Shown here piece after piece: positions 1-9,544 of a stretch of 64,000 nucleotides of DNA. Position numbers and translations under genes: made by a program. The stretch comes from Chiridota heheva (Eukaryota; Echinodermata; Holothuroidea; Apodida; Chiridotidae): the NCBI GenBank assembly GCA_020152595.1, contig JAIGNY010001701.1:239501-303500 (forward strand). Reading direction: 5' to 3'. Position 1 is the first letter of the stretch, and each line of letters starts with the position of its first letter. Below the pieces are notes generated by a model. It ran no database searches. It saw only the letters and a program-made list of their open reading frames with translations, and had not been told where the DNA came from.

Positions 1-119
1 CTCCTTTGTACACCGCTGTGGACGACGATTCCGTGTAGAGACTGGTAGGGCCACAAAAAGGCGGAACCCAAAGACGTAATAAGTGAGCTATAAGTAATTT
101 TACGGCTCGTTGTTGAGCC

Positions 120-315
120 ATTACATTACTTTCACGGGTATGCACGGATCCAGTGTACGGCTCCGTACGGCTCCACGGCCCGTGTACACAGCTCCACGAC
201 CCGTCTTCACGGGTCCGTGACGGCTCCGTTCGGGTCCATCAGACGGCTCCATGGCCCACGGCTTTACGAGTCCATATGGCTCCGGTGAACGGGTCCGTAC
301 GGTTCCAGGGTTTTG
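120..315. repeat. Degenerate short repeats of CGGGTCCGTACGGCTCC type
   Basis: About a dozen imperfect copies of a CGG(G/C)TCC(G/A) motif alternate on both strands ('cgggtccgtacgg', 'acggctccgtacgg', 'ccacggcccgtg'). Many units are self-complementary, so the region could form several small hairpins. It lies at the left of the DIRS remnant and may be part of its leader. Confidence 0.5.
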
Positions 316-333
316 TAGCGTGATAACGTACAC

Positions 334-1659
334 CGTACAATAAACCCGGAAATAGACCCGCTAGCTACGAAGCTACGTGGTCAGGTGATAAGTGGCAATC
401 TTCACAAGAAGTATAGCATCACGAAAGCTATTTTCTTATCGTTTCCGTAGCTATTAGCTACGCAGGTCCACAACCGTGTGAACTGCCTCAGTAAGATTTT
501 CCGCGTTGAACGTTACAGTTCCGCAATTTATTTCATCAGTATATTGGTCCCCAAAGGGTCAGTGCATTACGCACCCATGATGTCCCACGATGCGTCGCGT
601 GTAAACGCTTGTTTAAGTTACGCTCCGGTGACATCCATTTCACGTGTTACGCGTTCAGATTATGCTGCGAGTCTAGCCCGTGTACTCTGGGCAGCGACTG
701 GGATGAAGTGGCGTGGTCGGAGCATGGACTACACCGCGACTGGTACATTCAAAAAGCGGTAGAGAGCGGAGAAGCGGTGGTCAGACAGGCTGTCTTCGTC
801 TCCCCCCCCTCCTGCCGCCACCACCACCCTAGCCTAAGCCGCAGCCCTCTCCCGCCCGGGAGGCTAGGCCGCCGCCCATTCTCAGGAGGGCACCCGACGA
901 TGGGCCCCCGCGGCTGGTAAGGCGTACGCTTACGCGTACACCTTTTGTGAGCGAGGCAAGCTCCGGATGAGGGACAGGGAACAGGATAGTACTCACAGGA
1001 GGGGACGGAGTTGTCGTTACCAGTCCTCCTTTTCCTCGTCCTCCCCTTAGCCCAGGCGAAGGTGAAGAAAGCGACACAGAGAAAATCCCCTTGAGGGTCC
1101 CACCTTCAAGTACACACTTAAGCAGACTCTTGAGACTTTGGTGTCCCAGGCGCTGGAGCGGAGGCTACTATCTTCTGCACCTCGCCCCCGGCAGCGGATA
1201 CTGCAACGGCATGGCATCCACCCGACCCCGAGGTCTCTGAGGAGGATGCCTTTGTCATCTATCCCTCCGGAGAGGATGTCGATATTTTGGACAATCTTAT
1301 CCCCAAGGCACGGGACCACCCCCAAGAATAAGGGATTCCTCCCGCCGCTTCAATTCAAGTCGTCCCCGGTGCCTCATCAACAATGCAGGCGCACTAGATA
1401 GGACCCCCGTATCCTACCGGGTACCGGATGAGGTCCTCTGCCTGCCACCTCCCCCATTAAACCCCCTTTTACAAGGGGAGCGGGTTTCCAAGCCCCTTGA
1501 TTTCCTAGAATGGGAAATTAAGCTGGATGTTGTAGAAGCACCTCTCGTAGAGGCGTACCCACAGTCTCAGCGTAGACTGCTCAGCTCAGCCCCGAGGGAA
1601 ACTAAGCCAACGGCTAGATAATTCCCCATCGATGACCTGGTGACCAGGGTTTAGCATTG
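334..1659. other. Left part of the DIRS remnant, no recognisable domain
   Basis: The stretch is GC-rich and has short open frames in several phases, but I recognise no domain in it. By position it should hold the element's leader and the N-terminal part of gag. Proline/arginine-rich translations around 800-1400 look like low-complexity protein or shadow frames. Confidence 0.35.
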
Positions 1660-2330
1660 GGCCAGGACCCTGGGCAGGGACTGGACGGCCTACAACAAAG
1701 AGGTTGACAAGGCCACGCGTGTCCAACCAGTCGCCTACCAGGCGCTCATAGGCACCCCCTCGATCCACGAAGGAATGTGGCAACTCCTCCTCCAGCCCGC
1801 GAGCGGCACTACAGTTGTGTTAAGCTCCGCGGGCAGGACCAAGAAATGTATTGATCCTGCGGTCCAGCGGAGGGAAGATTCCCTTACAGTTGTCGACCAG
1901 GCCATACGGCGGTGTTTTAAATACCAAGCCCTAGACCAAGCGGTTAGACTCGGTTCTGCGTAGACATCCGCCAACCGACGTCCTTACAACGACCGCACCT
2001 TTGCTAACCCGACTTTTGGATTTGCTCGACGCGACAGTCGACCAACTCGCCTGAGTCTCCACAAAGGTAGTCATGGAGAGGCACGATAATGTTCTCCCTC
2101 TCCTTGGACTCTTTGAAGCTGCTTAGACGGACCTTCGGCATTTACCAACAGAAGGCCCGGACCTGTTTGCAGGTAACTTCCGAGAAGTCCTGTTGCTCCA
2201 AGCCGGCCAACAGGACGATCTTTGAAAGACTAAGAAGCTGTTAGCAAGGACGAAGACTTTTTCTTCTTCTTCCGCACATCGTCCTCTTTATGCCTCTGTA
2301 CAGGGCCGGGTACGCCTACCCAGCGACGGG
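1660..2330 (+). pseudogene. gag-like ORF1 remnant of the DIRS element
   Basis: A broken frame encodes DWTAYNKEVDKATRV, then an unbroken stretch from about 1775 to 1963 beginning MWQLLLQPASG. After frameshifts, a second part reads VDQLA, VVMERHDNVLPLLGLFEAA, GPDLFAGNFREVLLLQAG and a basic-serine tail (KKLLARTKTFSSSS). This arrangement resembles the C-terminal half of DIRS gag-like proteins located just before the RT frame. In-frame stops, for example at 1961-1963 and 2125-2127, show it is not functional. Confidence 0.5.
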
Positions 2331-2539
2331 CCCATCGTCGCCATAACGCAGTAACGGGCCATATACAGCTTCTTCCTTTCGCCAGGAATCCACTAAGTGG
2401 ACCGGCAGAGTGAATGTGGCAGAGAGCGGTCTACGCTTCTTCCCCTTTGCACGCAAAGCGGGCTCTTCTTCCTCCTGAGGGTGGGGGAAGGGCAAGGAGC
2501 AGCAATTTTGACCCACCCCGACGCCCCTGTTGACGGGCG

Positions 2540-3300
2540 GTCCAGTCAGGGGCGTTTGGGGGAAATTTCAAGAGGCGTGTGAGAGTCACCATAGACAAAC
2601 GGGTGCTACAAACCATTCGGCATGGTTACCGTCTAGAGTTCACGACTCCCCGGCCCATAGGGGGTCTTTTACCCCACCCCCATGCGTCGTTTGAGCGACC
2701 ACGCAAAGTTGCTGAGGACAGCGATTGGAAAGCTGCTGCCGAAAAACGCCATCACCACCATCTCGAATCCTCCCTGGAACCTCGTAATGCCCATCGTTTT
2801 TTCTGGCCCCCAAGAAGGGGAACAAGTGGCGGCCAATCATCAATCTGTGACCACTCAACAGATTCATTTATCCGTTAAAGTTCAAGATGGAGACTCTTCA
2901 CTCCATCCTCCCTCAATTGACGAGGGGCCTGTGGGCCACCTCCGTCGACTTCGCGAACGCATATCTCCTTGTGCCTATGCTCGAGGAAAATAGGCGTTTT
3001 CTGTCGTTTCAATTCGAGGGAGTTACGTACACATTCTGGGCGTTACTCTCCAAGCTATCGACTGCCCCCAGGTCTTCACCCGGATTACGAGGAATCTAGC
3101 GGCCTTCCTGCAAAAGCAAGGCATCATAATCTTTGTGTACCTAGATGACTGGCTGATCATCGCAGTAGACGCAATCACCGTCGTAGAACACACGAAAGTC
3201 CAATATAGTTCCTTCTCAGACTCCCACCTTTCTGGGAGCAGTCCTGGATTTTACATACACAAGGTCGTATACGACCCACGGAGGAGCGGATCTCAGCCGT
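2540..3300 (+). pseudogene. DIRS reverse transcriptase remnant
   Basis: The fragments in order are VLQTIRHGYRLEFTTPRP (about 2600), PKKGNKWRPIINL (about 2810), FKMETLHSILPQLTRGLWA (about 2883), SVDFANAYLLVP (RT motif A, aspartate present), and YLDDW at 3138-3152 (motif C, both aspartates present). These are the hallmark segments of DIRS/Ngaro-type reverse transcriptases, which copy the element RNA. At least three frame changes and several stops separate them. The sequence between 3160 and 3300 no longer reads clearly. Confidence 0.85.
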
Positions 3301-3559
3301 GAGGGCCGGAGGCGACGTACTCCTCTCGCAACCGGCGTGGCTGGAATTCCTAGGATACCTAGTAGGCCTAGTAGATGTAGTGGCCATGTGCAGGTTTGAC
3401 ATGCGCGATCTACAATTTCATCTACTGGATCATTTCGTCCCATCCAAAAGGGACCTCAGTGTCCTCGTCCCCCGTATATAGGCAATTGTTCCCCACATTT
3501 GGTGGTGGTGCGTCCACTCTTATCTGTCACAGGGAGCAATTTTTCCACCCATCAGACCT

Positions 3560-3925
3560 TCTGTGTCAGTGGTGACCGATGCGTCTTTGACGGGGTGGGG
3601 AGCGCATTTAGCTTGGTCCCAAGTCGCGGGATTTTAGACGGACACTTGGTGCGGTCAGGACATCAATTTATTAGAACTAGAAGCAGTACACCAGGCCCTT
3701 GTTAATTCCCTACCACGGATATGGAACAAGATTGTTCTCATACGCACCGACAACACCACGGTAGTGGCGTTTATCAACAGACAGAGAAGCACGAGATCCA
3801 GGAGACTTTGGATCCTAACCAAGTCCCTTCTGTCTTGGTGCATGACGAACAAGGTCACACTCCAGGCGGTCCACCTGCTAGGCAAGAAAATTACGATCGC
3901 GGATCTGTTATCTAGCCTCCAAGGA
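3560..3925 (+). pseudogene. DIRS RNase H remnant
   Basis: VTDASLTGWG near 3572 supplies the first catalytic aspartate, LLELEAVHQAL near 3670 the glutamate, and RTDNTTVVAFINRQ near 3745 the second aspartate. A final VHLLGKKITIADLLS segment fits the C-terminal acidic position near 3870-3915. This is the RNase H that follows the RT in DIRS elements. Two frame changes occur within it, so it is inactive. Confidence 0.8.
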
Positions 3926-4320
3926 GCCCCCACAGAATGGGCCCTCCTCCCGCGGGTGGCCGAGGCGATCTGGTTAATCTTCGGTCTCCCGGACGTAGAT
4001 CTGTTTGCGTTCGTGAAAAACCACAAACAACCAATCTTTTGCGCTCTGACATCCAACCCGAGAGTCGGGAGAGTCGACGCGTTCACGATCAGGTGGACCC
4101 TTTATGGGCTACGCCTTCCCACTGTTCGCACTAGTACCGAGAGTACTGGGCAAGGTGATGTACGATTAGTGTCACATGTTTCTTCTGGTAGCTCCCAACT
4201 GGCCCGGCCGACTGTGGTTCCCACAGCTACTCAATCTTATCGCAGGTTTCCCGTACAAACCTTCGGTCACGAACGAGTTAGTCTCAATCCCGGGCTTTGG
4301 CAAACTGCACCACAATCCAA
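3926..4320 (+). pseudogene. DIRS segment between RNase H and recombinase
   Basis: Fragments read VDLFAFVKNHKQPIF, then in another frame LVPRVLGKVMYD, FLLVAPNWPGRLWFPQLLNL and FGKLHHNPRALHL. The APxWPxxxWFPxLL pattern is shared by DIRS-like polyproteins in the stretch linking RNase H to the downstream recombinase. In some elements this part holds a methyltransferase-like domain. I cannot see an intact methyltransferase motif here. Confidence 0.6.
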
Positions 4321-4329
4321 GAGCACTCC

Positions 4330-5345
4330 ATTTGACTGCGTAGCCTTTATCCGCGAATCCTTTGTGTCGCAGGGTTTTTCGAAGGAAGCTTTCCAAATAC
4401 CAGCCCGAAGCCGGAGACCTTCCACTTTAGGGATGTATGCTTTTAGACTCGGGATGTTCCGAGACTGGTGCCAGGATAGGTCGGTTTCTCCACATACGGC
4501 GCTTCTTGGTGACGTAGCGGATTTTTTGTTGGTCCAGTTTAACCTGAATAAATCCATCAATACAGTCTAAGGGGTTTAAGACTGCCATAGCAGCTATCCA
4601 CCGGGGCTTTCTAGATAATTCGACCGTCACCGATGCGCAGCCTCTGGAAAGATTAATTAAAGGAATGTTCTTACAAAGACCTTCAGTTTGAAACCTCGCT
4701 TCCCCTTTCTGCCTTTGGGATATGCAGGTGGTTCTCGAGACATTAACACAGGCTCCGTTTGAGCCTTTGTCAGAATGTCCACTCAAGGAACTGACGATCA
4801 AAATGGTATTTCTACTCTACGCGGCTTCTGCTAGACGCAGAGGTGCGTTCACGCGCTTTTGCCTAAAGAAGGTCATATTCGCTTTGAGTCGGAGAGCGTT
4901 TGACTCGTGCCCGACCCAGCCTTCTTAGCCAAGAACCAAACATTAGAGTTTTTACCGGAACCTATATTCCTTCCGTCGCTCGCTACGTTTTCTGACACGG
5001 CAAAGGACAAGGCCTGGTGCCCCGTTCGATGTCTCAAGCACTATATTAATCGTACGCAGTCTTTTTGGAACGACGTAAACATCCTATTCGTGTCCTTACA
5101 AAATCCGCATCGCGCTGTCTCGCGTAATACGATATTATGTTAGATTGTTCAGGCAATCACATACAATAAAACCGCGTTATTTACAGAACGTTCGGTTAAG
5201 GCACATTAGGTGCGAGGCATAGTTACATCAATTGCGCTTTTTGGTGAGGTTCCTCTCAACAAGACTCTTTGTGCTGCAGTATGGAAAACACCAGCCACGT
5301 TCGTCTCCGCATATCTGAAGGATATACCAGACTCTCAAGGCGAAG
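4330..5345 (+). pseudogene. DIRS tyrosine recombinase remnant
   Basis: The N-terminal core-binding part reads RRPSTLGMYAFRLGMFRDWC, LLGDVADFLLVQFNLNKS and GFKTAIAAIHRGFLD. The catalytic part has ASARRRGAF (first arginine region, about 4826-4850), an H-x-x-R box near 5202-5216 that now contains a TAG between H and R, then LCAAVWKTPATFVSAYLKD with the expected nucleophile tyrosine at 5312-5314. Tyrosine recombinases integrate DIRS elements as circles without target-site duplication. The stop inside the H-x-x-R box and other frame breaks inactivate it. Confidence 0.8.
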
Positions 5346-5469
5346 TTGCAAGAGGCCGTTCTTTCGAGAAGAGGACCACCCTTTTCTTGAGGTGAATATT
5401 CTTGCTTTCAATTATTCATGTTTTCTCGTTCACTTTAGATTCTCCCGTTTATTTTCTTAACGTCTTAGT

Positions 5470-5860
5470 CGTTCACTAACGAATTTCGGCCGCTGTTCTG
5501 GCACGTTTAATTCGTTTCTTTTACTAACGATTTGTTTTGCTGTTGTCCAGGCTCTTTTTATTTCATTTATTCTTACGAACGAAACTTTGCCGTTGTTTTA
5601 GCGATTGTTCTTTTGTTGTTTTACTATCAGAATTCGTCCGATCTTTGGCACCTTTTATTTCGTTTATGTTTTACTAACACGGTTCTGCTGCGGTTCTGGC
5701 AGCTTCTGTTTAGTGTTTAACTTTACAAACGGTTTGATCCCTTCATGCTTATCCAAACCGCCCCAGTCCTCTGACGAACCTTGTAGGTTTTTTTCACGAC
5801 TTGTTGGGCGTTGTTTACAGTTTGACTCTATTCACTAACGGATTCTGTTTGCATACTTTT
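5470..5860 (+). repeat. Degenerate ~50-bp tandem repeat in the DIRS 3' region
   Basis: Six or more diverged units begin with 'ctaacgaattt', 'ctaacgatttg', 'cgaacgaaact', 'ctaacacggtt' or 'acaaacggttt', at spacings of about 48-52 bp. Each is followed by a 'gctgttctggcacgtttta'-like body and a T-rich tail. The array sits just after the recombinase frame. Confidence 0.55.
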
Positions 5861-6111
5861 ATGGGTGACTAACCTATGTTTTGTAGACATCTTGCCTCGG
5901 TTATTCTTAACAGGGTGCTTCCTGTTCTCTTGTTATAACTAGCAGAGGGTTACTATTTTTAATAGTTCCTATTCAGAGGTCTTTCGTCCTTAAGAGGAGA
6001 AGGAGTTTCGTCCTTTAAGCAGGATAAGACTAGTGCGAGTTTTAGGACCAGCCTTTAGAAAATTGTGCTGCGATCTGAACTCCCTTCCTTCCTATCCTCG
6101 GTTGCAATCTG

Positions 6112-6400
6112 ATTGCATATTTATAGCATAGAAGGTAAGGTATAACTAGAAGTAAATTTTCCCTGCTAAGCGTAGCAGGGATATTAATGAGAGTTATACT
6201 TACCTTCCATGCATCCCAGTCCGCCTCCCCTCTTCTTCAGGCCTTGGTGGAATGTTAAGTGAGGGTTAGTAGAGGTATTATAACGTTTTTAAGGTCGGTT
6301 AGAAGTGTGTTAGAATCAGGTCATGTGACCAGATTGCATATTTATAGCATGGAAGGTAAGTATAACTCTCGTAAATATACCCACTATGCTTAGTGGGGTA
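6112..6400 (+). repeat. Palindromic terminal-repeat region of the DIRS element
   Basis: The motif gattgcatatttatagcat followed by (g/a)gaaggtaag(g)tataact occurs directly at 6113 and again at 6335. Its complement (agttatacttaccttccat) occurs at 6191. The copies at 6127 and 6191 flank a perfect 8-bp stem with AGCG loop (CCCTGCTA/TAGCAGGG, 6161-6180), making an extended palindrome of about 85 bp. A second hairpin (CCCACTA/TAGTGGG) follows at 6380-6397. Inverted and complementary repeats at the ends are a known feature of DIRS elements and are used in forming the circular DNA intermediate. Confidence 0.7.
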
Positions 6401-7122
6401 AATACGTTGACACAAGTGTATAGCCCCACACATGTAAATGACTCTGACTGTTGTTGGGCCTAATAACAAAAAATGTCCAAAAAATGCATAAATTTAGTGA
6501 AAATAGATGCCCAACCCACCCACTGTCAGAGGAATCTCAGACTATCAAACTATCCTGAATGTGGGCTTGTCAAAAGCTCTTTGATCATACACCTAGTTAC
6601 AATGTAATTCACAATTTACATTACGTTTTAGTATTTCTTAGGGGCCTTTTAAATATCTGGCCAAATTTTTTCTTATAATATTTTAATTTCATCAGTTGCA
6701 TACCACCAAAAAGTACATTTGTATGGACTTCCCTCCCGGCATTGAAAAAGAGAGTTTTTCCAGTCATTCAAACTCCATTTGATTACTGCACACCTACTTG
6801 TTCCGACTTTTCATTTGTATTGAATGCTCTATATCCTTATATTTTAACTTTTGAGTTACTTTAATTTTTATATTTATTTCAGTTTGCCAATGGTACCAAG
6901 AATTACTGAGTTCTGCCCACTGATACAAACTGTACTATTCTACAAGTAAAACAGGAGTTTTGACTAAGTACTGTAGCTACAGTATAGTTTGTAATACTTC
7001 TTTAAAATTTTGTATAAACTCAAAATATTGTAAACATCAGTCAACTGATACAAAGTTTCCAGAGATTTTCATTGATTTTATTAACGGAATTGTCTACTGC
7101 ATGCATTTGAGAGTTTTCAAAA
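6400..7122 (+). other. Upstream region of MsrB exon 1
   Basis: This AT-rich interval lies between the DIRS remnant and the first coding ATG. No clear TATA box or CpG-rich promoter is visible. A good acceptor-like site (pyrimidine tract ending ATTTCAG at 6882) could begin the exon, implying a further 5' UTR exon upstream. If so, a 20-codon upstream ORF at 6890-6949 would be in the leader. A small imperfect inverted repeat occurs at about 6439-6528 (CTCTGACTG against CACTGTCAGAG), perhaps a MITE relic. Confidence 0.3.
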
Positions 7123-7165
7123 ATGGGTGGCACTCAGTCTGAACACAAACAACCAACTTCATCAG
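7123..7165 (+). CDS. MSRB3: MsrB exon 1 (first coding exon)
   Basis: The exon encodes MGGTQSEHKQPTSS plus the first base of a glycine codon, then a GTGAG donor at 7166. The ATG has A at -3 and G at +4, a strong initiation context, and an in-frame TGA lies 15 bases upstream at 7108-7110, which fixes the start. Phase 1 at the donor matches the acceptor of exon 2, giving Gly15. Met-Gly followed by Ser at position 6 fits the N-myristoylation pattern, so the product may be membrane-tethered; that is inference. No mitochondrial or ER leader is visible here. The assignment rests on phase, context and donor rather than conserved domain residues, so it is less certain than the later exons. Confidence 0.72.
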
Positions 7166-7385
7166 GTGAGAATAATTCAAAATAAAGATATTACAGATCT
7201 GTCAATCTAATTTAATCTTAGTTTGATGTTTTTGTTATTTGTAATGGAAAATGGTGGAGGGTTGTCTTTTAATTGATTATAAATAATTTTTGTTGATATT
7301 GAAAATATTAGTTCAATTTGATAATTAAAAGACAAAATTATGATCATTTTGTGAGAAAGCTCACATAAGCTTTAATACTTACATG

Positions 7386-7720
7386 TACGGCTGTCGTGAT
7401 TCGGGTAAATCAGACATTGATCATAGTGGACAAGATCATCGCGATATATCAAAATATCCCAGTATCTAGGTTATTATTCTTCATTTCGGAAAACTGCTTG
7501 GATTTTCAGCATGCAGATATCAATCTTAAGAAGCGAGCATGCAAGAATCAGATTTGCTGCAAATATTAACAGTGCATTCATTTGAAATGTTTATGGAATT
7601 CTGTTTCACAAGTTTTTGCTCATTTCATGTGTCAGTCAATAGTCAGGGTATTTTTTATACAGTATCATGGAGGATACAATAATATGATATTGTGATAATT
7701 AGTATATCGTGACAGCCTTA
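7386..7720. mobile_element. Non-autonomous hAT-like MITE
   Basis: The element begins TACGGCTGTCGTGAT and ends ATCGTGACAGCCTTA, an imperfect terminal inverted repeat of about 15 bp, and has no coding capacity. The GGCTGTC terminus resembles hAT-type MITEs. The interior is AT-rich with several 'atcgcgatatatc'-like palindromes. Confidence 0.5.
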
Positions 7721-7724
7721 CTTC

Positions 7725-9540
7725 CATGTTGAATGATACCTTTGCCGCCTTAGTAAATGAAAACAAAATTCCTAATTATTGATACTCGCAGATACATTTT
7801 GGGAAATCTGTGTAGAGTTGATAATTTAATTTGATATTTTGATTACATTTTTTAAAGCACTACACTTATAGCACCTTACTTAGATCTCTATGATATGATT
7901 TTCAACTTGTTTTGAATAAATGGCATCTGTCACCTCTGAATTTTGACCTAAATATGGTCAGAGACAGGAGTGCTACAAAATCCTCAGTATGGCGAGCAGG
8001 GGTCAGGGATTTGAAAGTATGTTTTTGACTTACACCTTAATCCTGGACGGATCTACAGTATGTCTGCGAAAAGGGAATAAGAGATACTATAGACATCAAA
8101 TTTTGCTGTTTGACTTAAATTGCATAAATTGGATAATTCCTCCCTCTTCCCCCTTCCCACACTACTTACCCCATCCAGTGCAAGAACGACTAGATTATTA
8201 GCACTATGTAGAATGCATACCTCCACCGTTGCAATTCTAACATGCCTATAGTAATTGTGGAGTTCATTTGATCCCCATACTCAATATAATATACCTCAAA
8301 AATCCTAGGCCTACCAAGATTCATCCCCAAGTTTTGATCTGTAATGAGCATTTGCTTTCTGAACACTTGAAAATTATTTTCTGACTGGATTTCTTCCAAT
8401 GCCATACCATTGTTTTCAGTTTTATTCAAGTGAAACATTCATTGTTTGAGTTCATGTCATTCAAGACTCACATTCCATCATTTTTCATTCATGGAAGAAA
8501 CCAATTGTTTATTTTCATTGATTTCAGAGACCACTTCATTTAAGTATCTTTCAGTCCAGAAAATTGATTGTTGGATTTCTTTTCATCATATGAATTCATC
8601 ATTCAGCACAGTCCATTCGAAAGTTTCAACTATGTCTTGACAGACTTTACCCTAAGTATCCCCACCCCTCAATTTTTGCCCTCTCCTGGTTCCAATATGT
8701 CTCAAATTTTATTAACTTTTTCTGTAAGCAGTAACAGAACCGCACACCAAATTTAATCCAAATTCATTCATCAGTTCTTGAGATATCTTGGTGACAAACA
8801 GAGGAAATTGTGGTCTACCAACTTTTAACCACCAGCTGTTTTTTCCACAATTAACCTCACTGAGTTGGATGATTAATAGCTTTTTCTACCAACAACATGA
8901 ATTTTTCTAGAAACAAAGTCTGCACAACAAAGTGGGGCAAAAATTATATGCGGTACTGGTACAGTACAGCTATCTAGCGGCATTCACTATTAGGTCAATG
9001 CACTATACTACACAAAACAAATATCTGCACACACATACTGAGTGATGACAAGATGGTGAACAAAAAATGTGTCTACAAGCCCATTACAGGCTTTGTAAAT
9101 CCTATTCCTGTCACCCAGAACAGTTAGCAAACTGATTTTTGGTTCGCATTCGAAGCATAATGCAAACCTACATAATGGCAATTACGTCCGTTCGGCATCC
9201 ACAGTTTTTCCTGAGATTTCCTGGGAAATGTTAAAGTTTTTTAAGAATTCCTCAGAAAATGTTAGTTTCTTTAGAGTTCCTCAGAAAAAGTTAAAGTTTC
9301 TTCAGATATCCTTATGGAAGCTTAAAATTTCCTTACAAAATGTTCAAGTTTTTCAGAGACATTTAAGACAGGATTAAAGACTAGTTTCCTTTAAGTCTAC
9401 AAAACATTTGATATTTTCTTAGAAGATAGCTGTAAAATGATATAATTTTCCAATATTCTTCAGAGATCCTCAAGCGTCTCTCTTGTAGCACCTGAGATTT
9501 AAAATCCTTGAAATTCTTTAAAATATTTGGGCACCAACAG
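7725..9540. other. Intron 1 sequence without recognised features
   Basis: AT-rich intron sequence; open frames on both strands are short and without recognisable domains. The stretch 9195-9420 contains degenerate repeats of 'tcctcagaaaatgttaaagtttcttcaga' type. Confidence 0.4.
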
Positions 9541-9544
9541 TTGT

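Larger units (their letters stand above)
1..6400 (+). mobile_element. Decayed DIRS-type tyrosine-recombinase retroelement
   Basis: In + strand order the region shows a gag-like stretch, a reverse transcriptase with YLDDW, an RNase H, the conserved WPGRLWFP segment seen after RNase H in DIRS elements, and a tyrosine recombinase ending with an H-x-x-R box and a downstream tyrosine. This combination, with a recombinase in place of a DDE integrase, is diagnostic of DIRS-like retrotransposons. Every domain is broken by stops and frameshifts, so the copy is dead. It is distinctly more GC-rich than the rest of the window up to about 5400. The right end carries inverted and direct terminal repeats; the matching left end is not seen, so it lies outside the window or is lost. 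Confidence 0.85.

Noticed and set aside
3764-4570. 268-codon open frame as an intact gene
   Set aside because: It merges parts of RNase H, the linker (partly in the wrong frame) and the recombinase N-terminus of a decayed DIRS element; it is a pseudogene stretch.
6960-7142. 60-codon open frame overlapping exon 1
   Set aside because: Out of frame with the MsrB exon and without recognisable features; the exon 1 ATG has better context and a donor in the correct phase.
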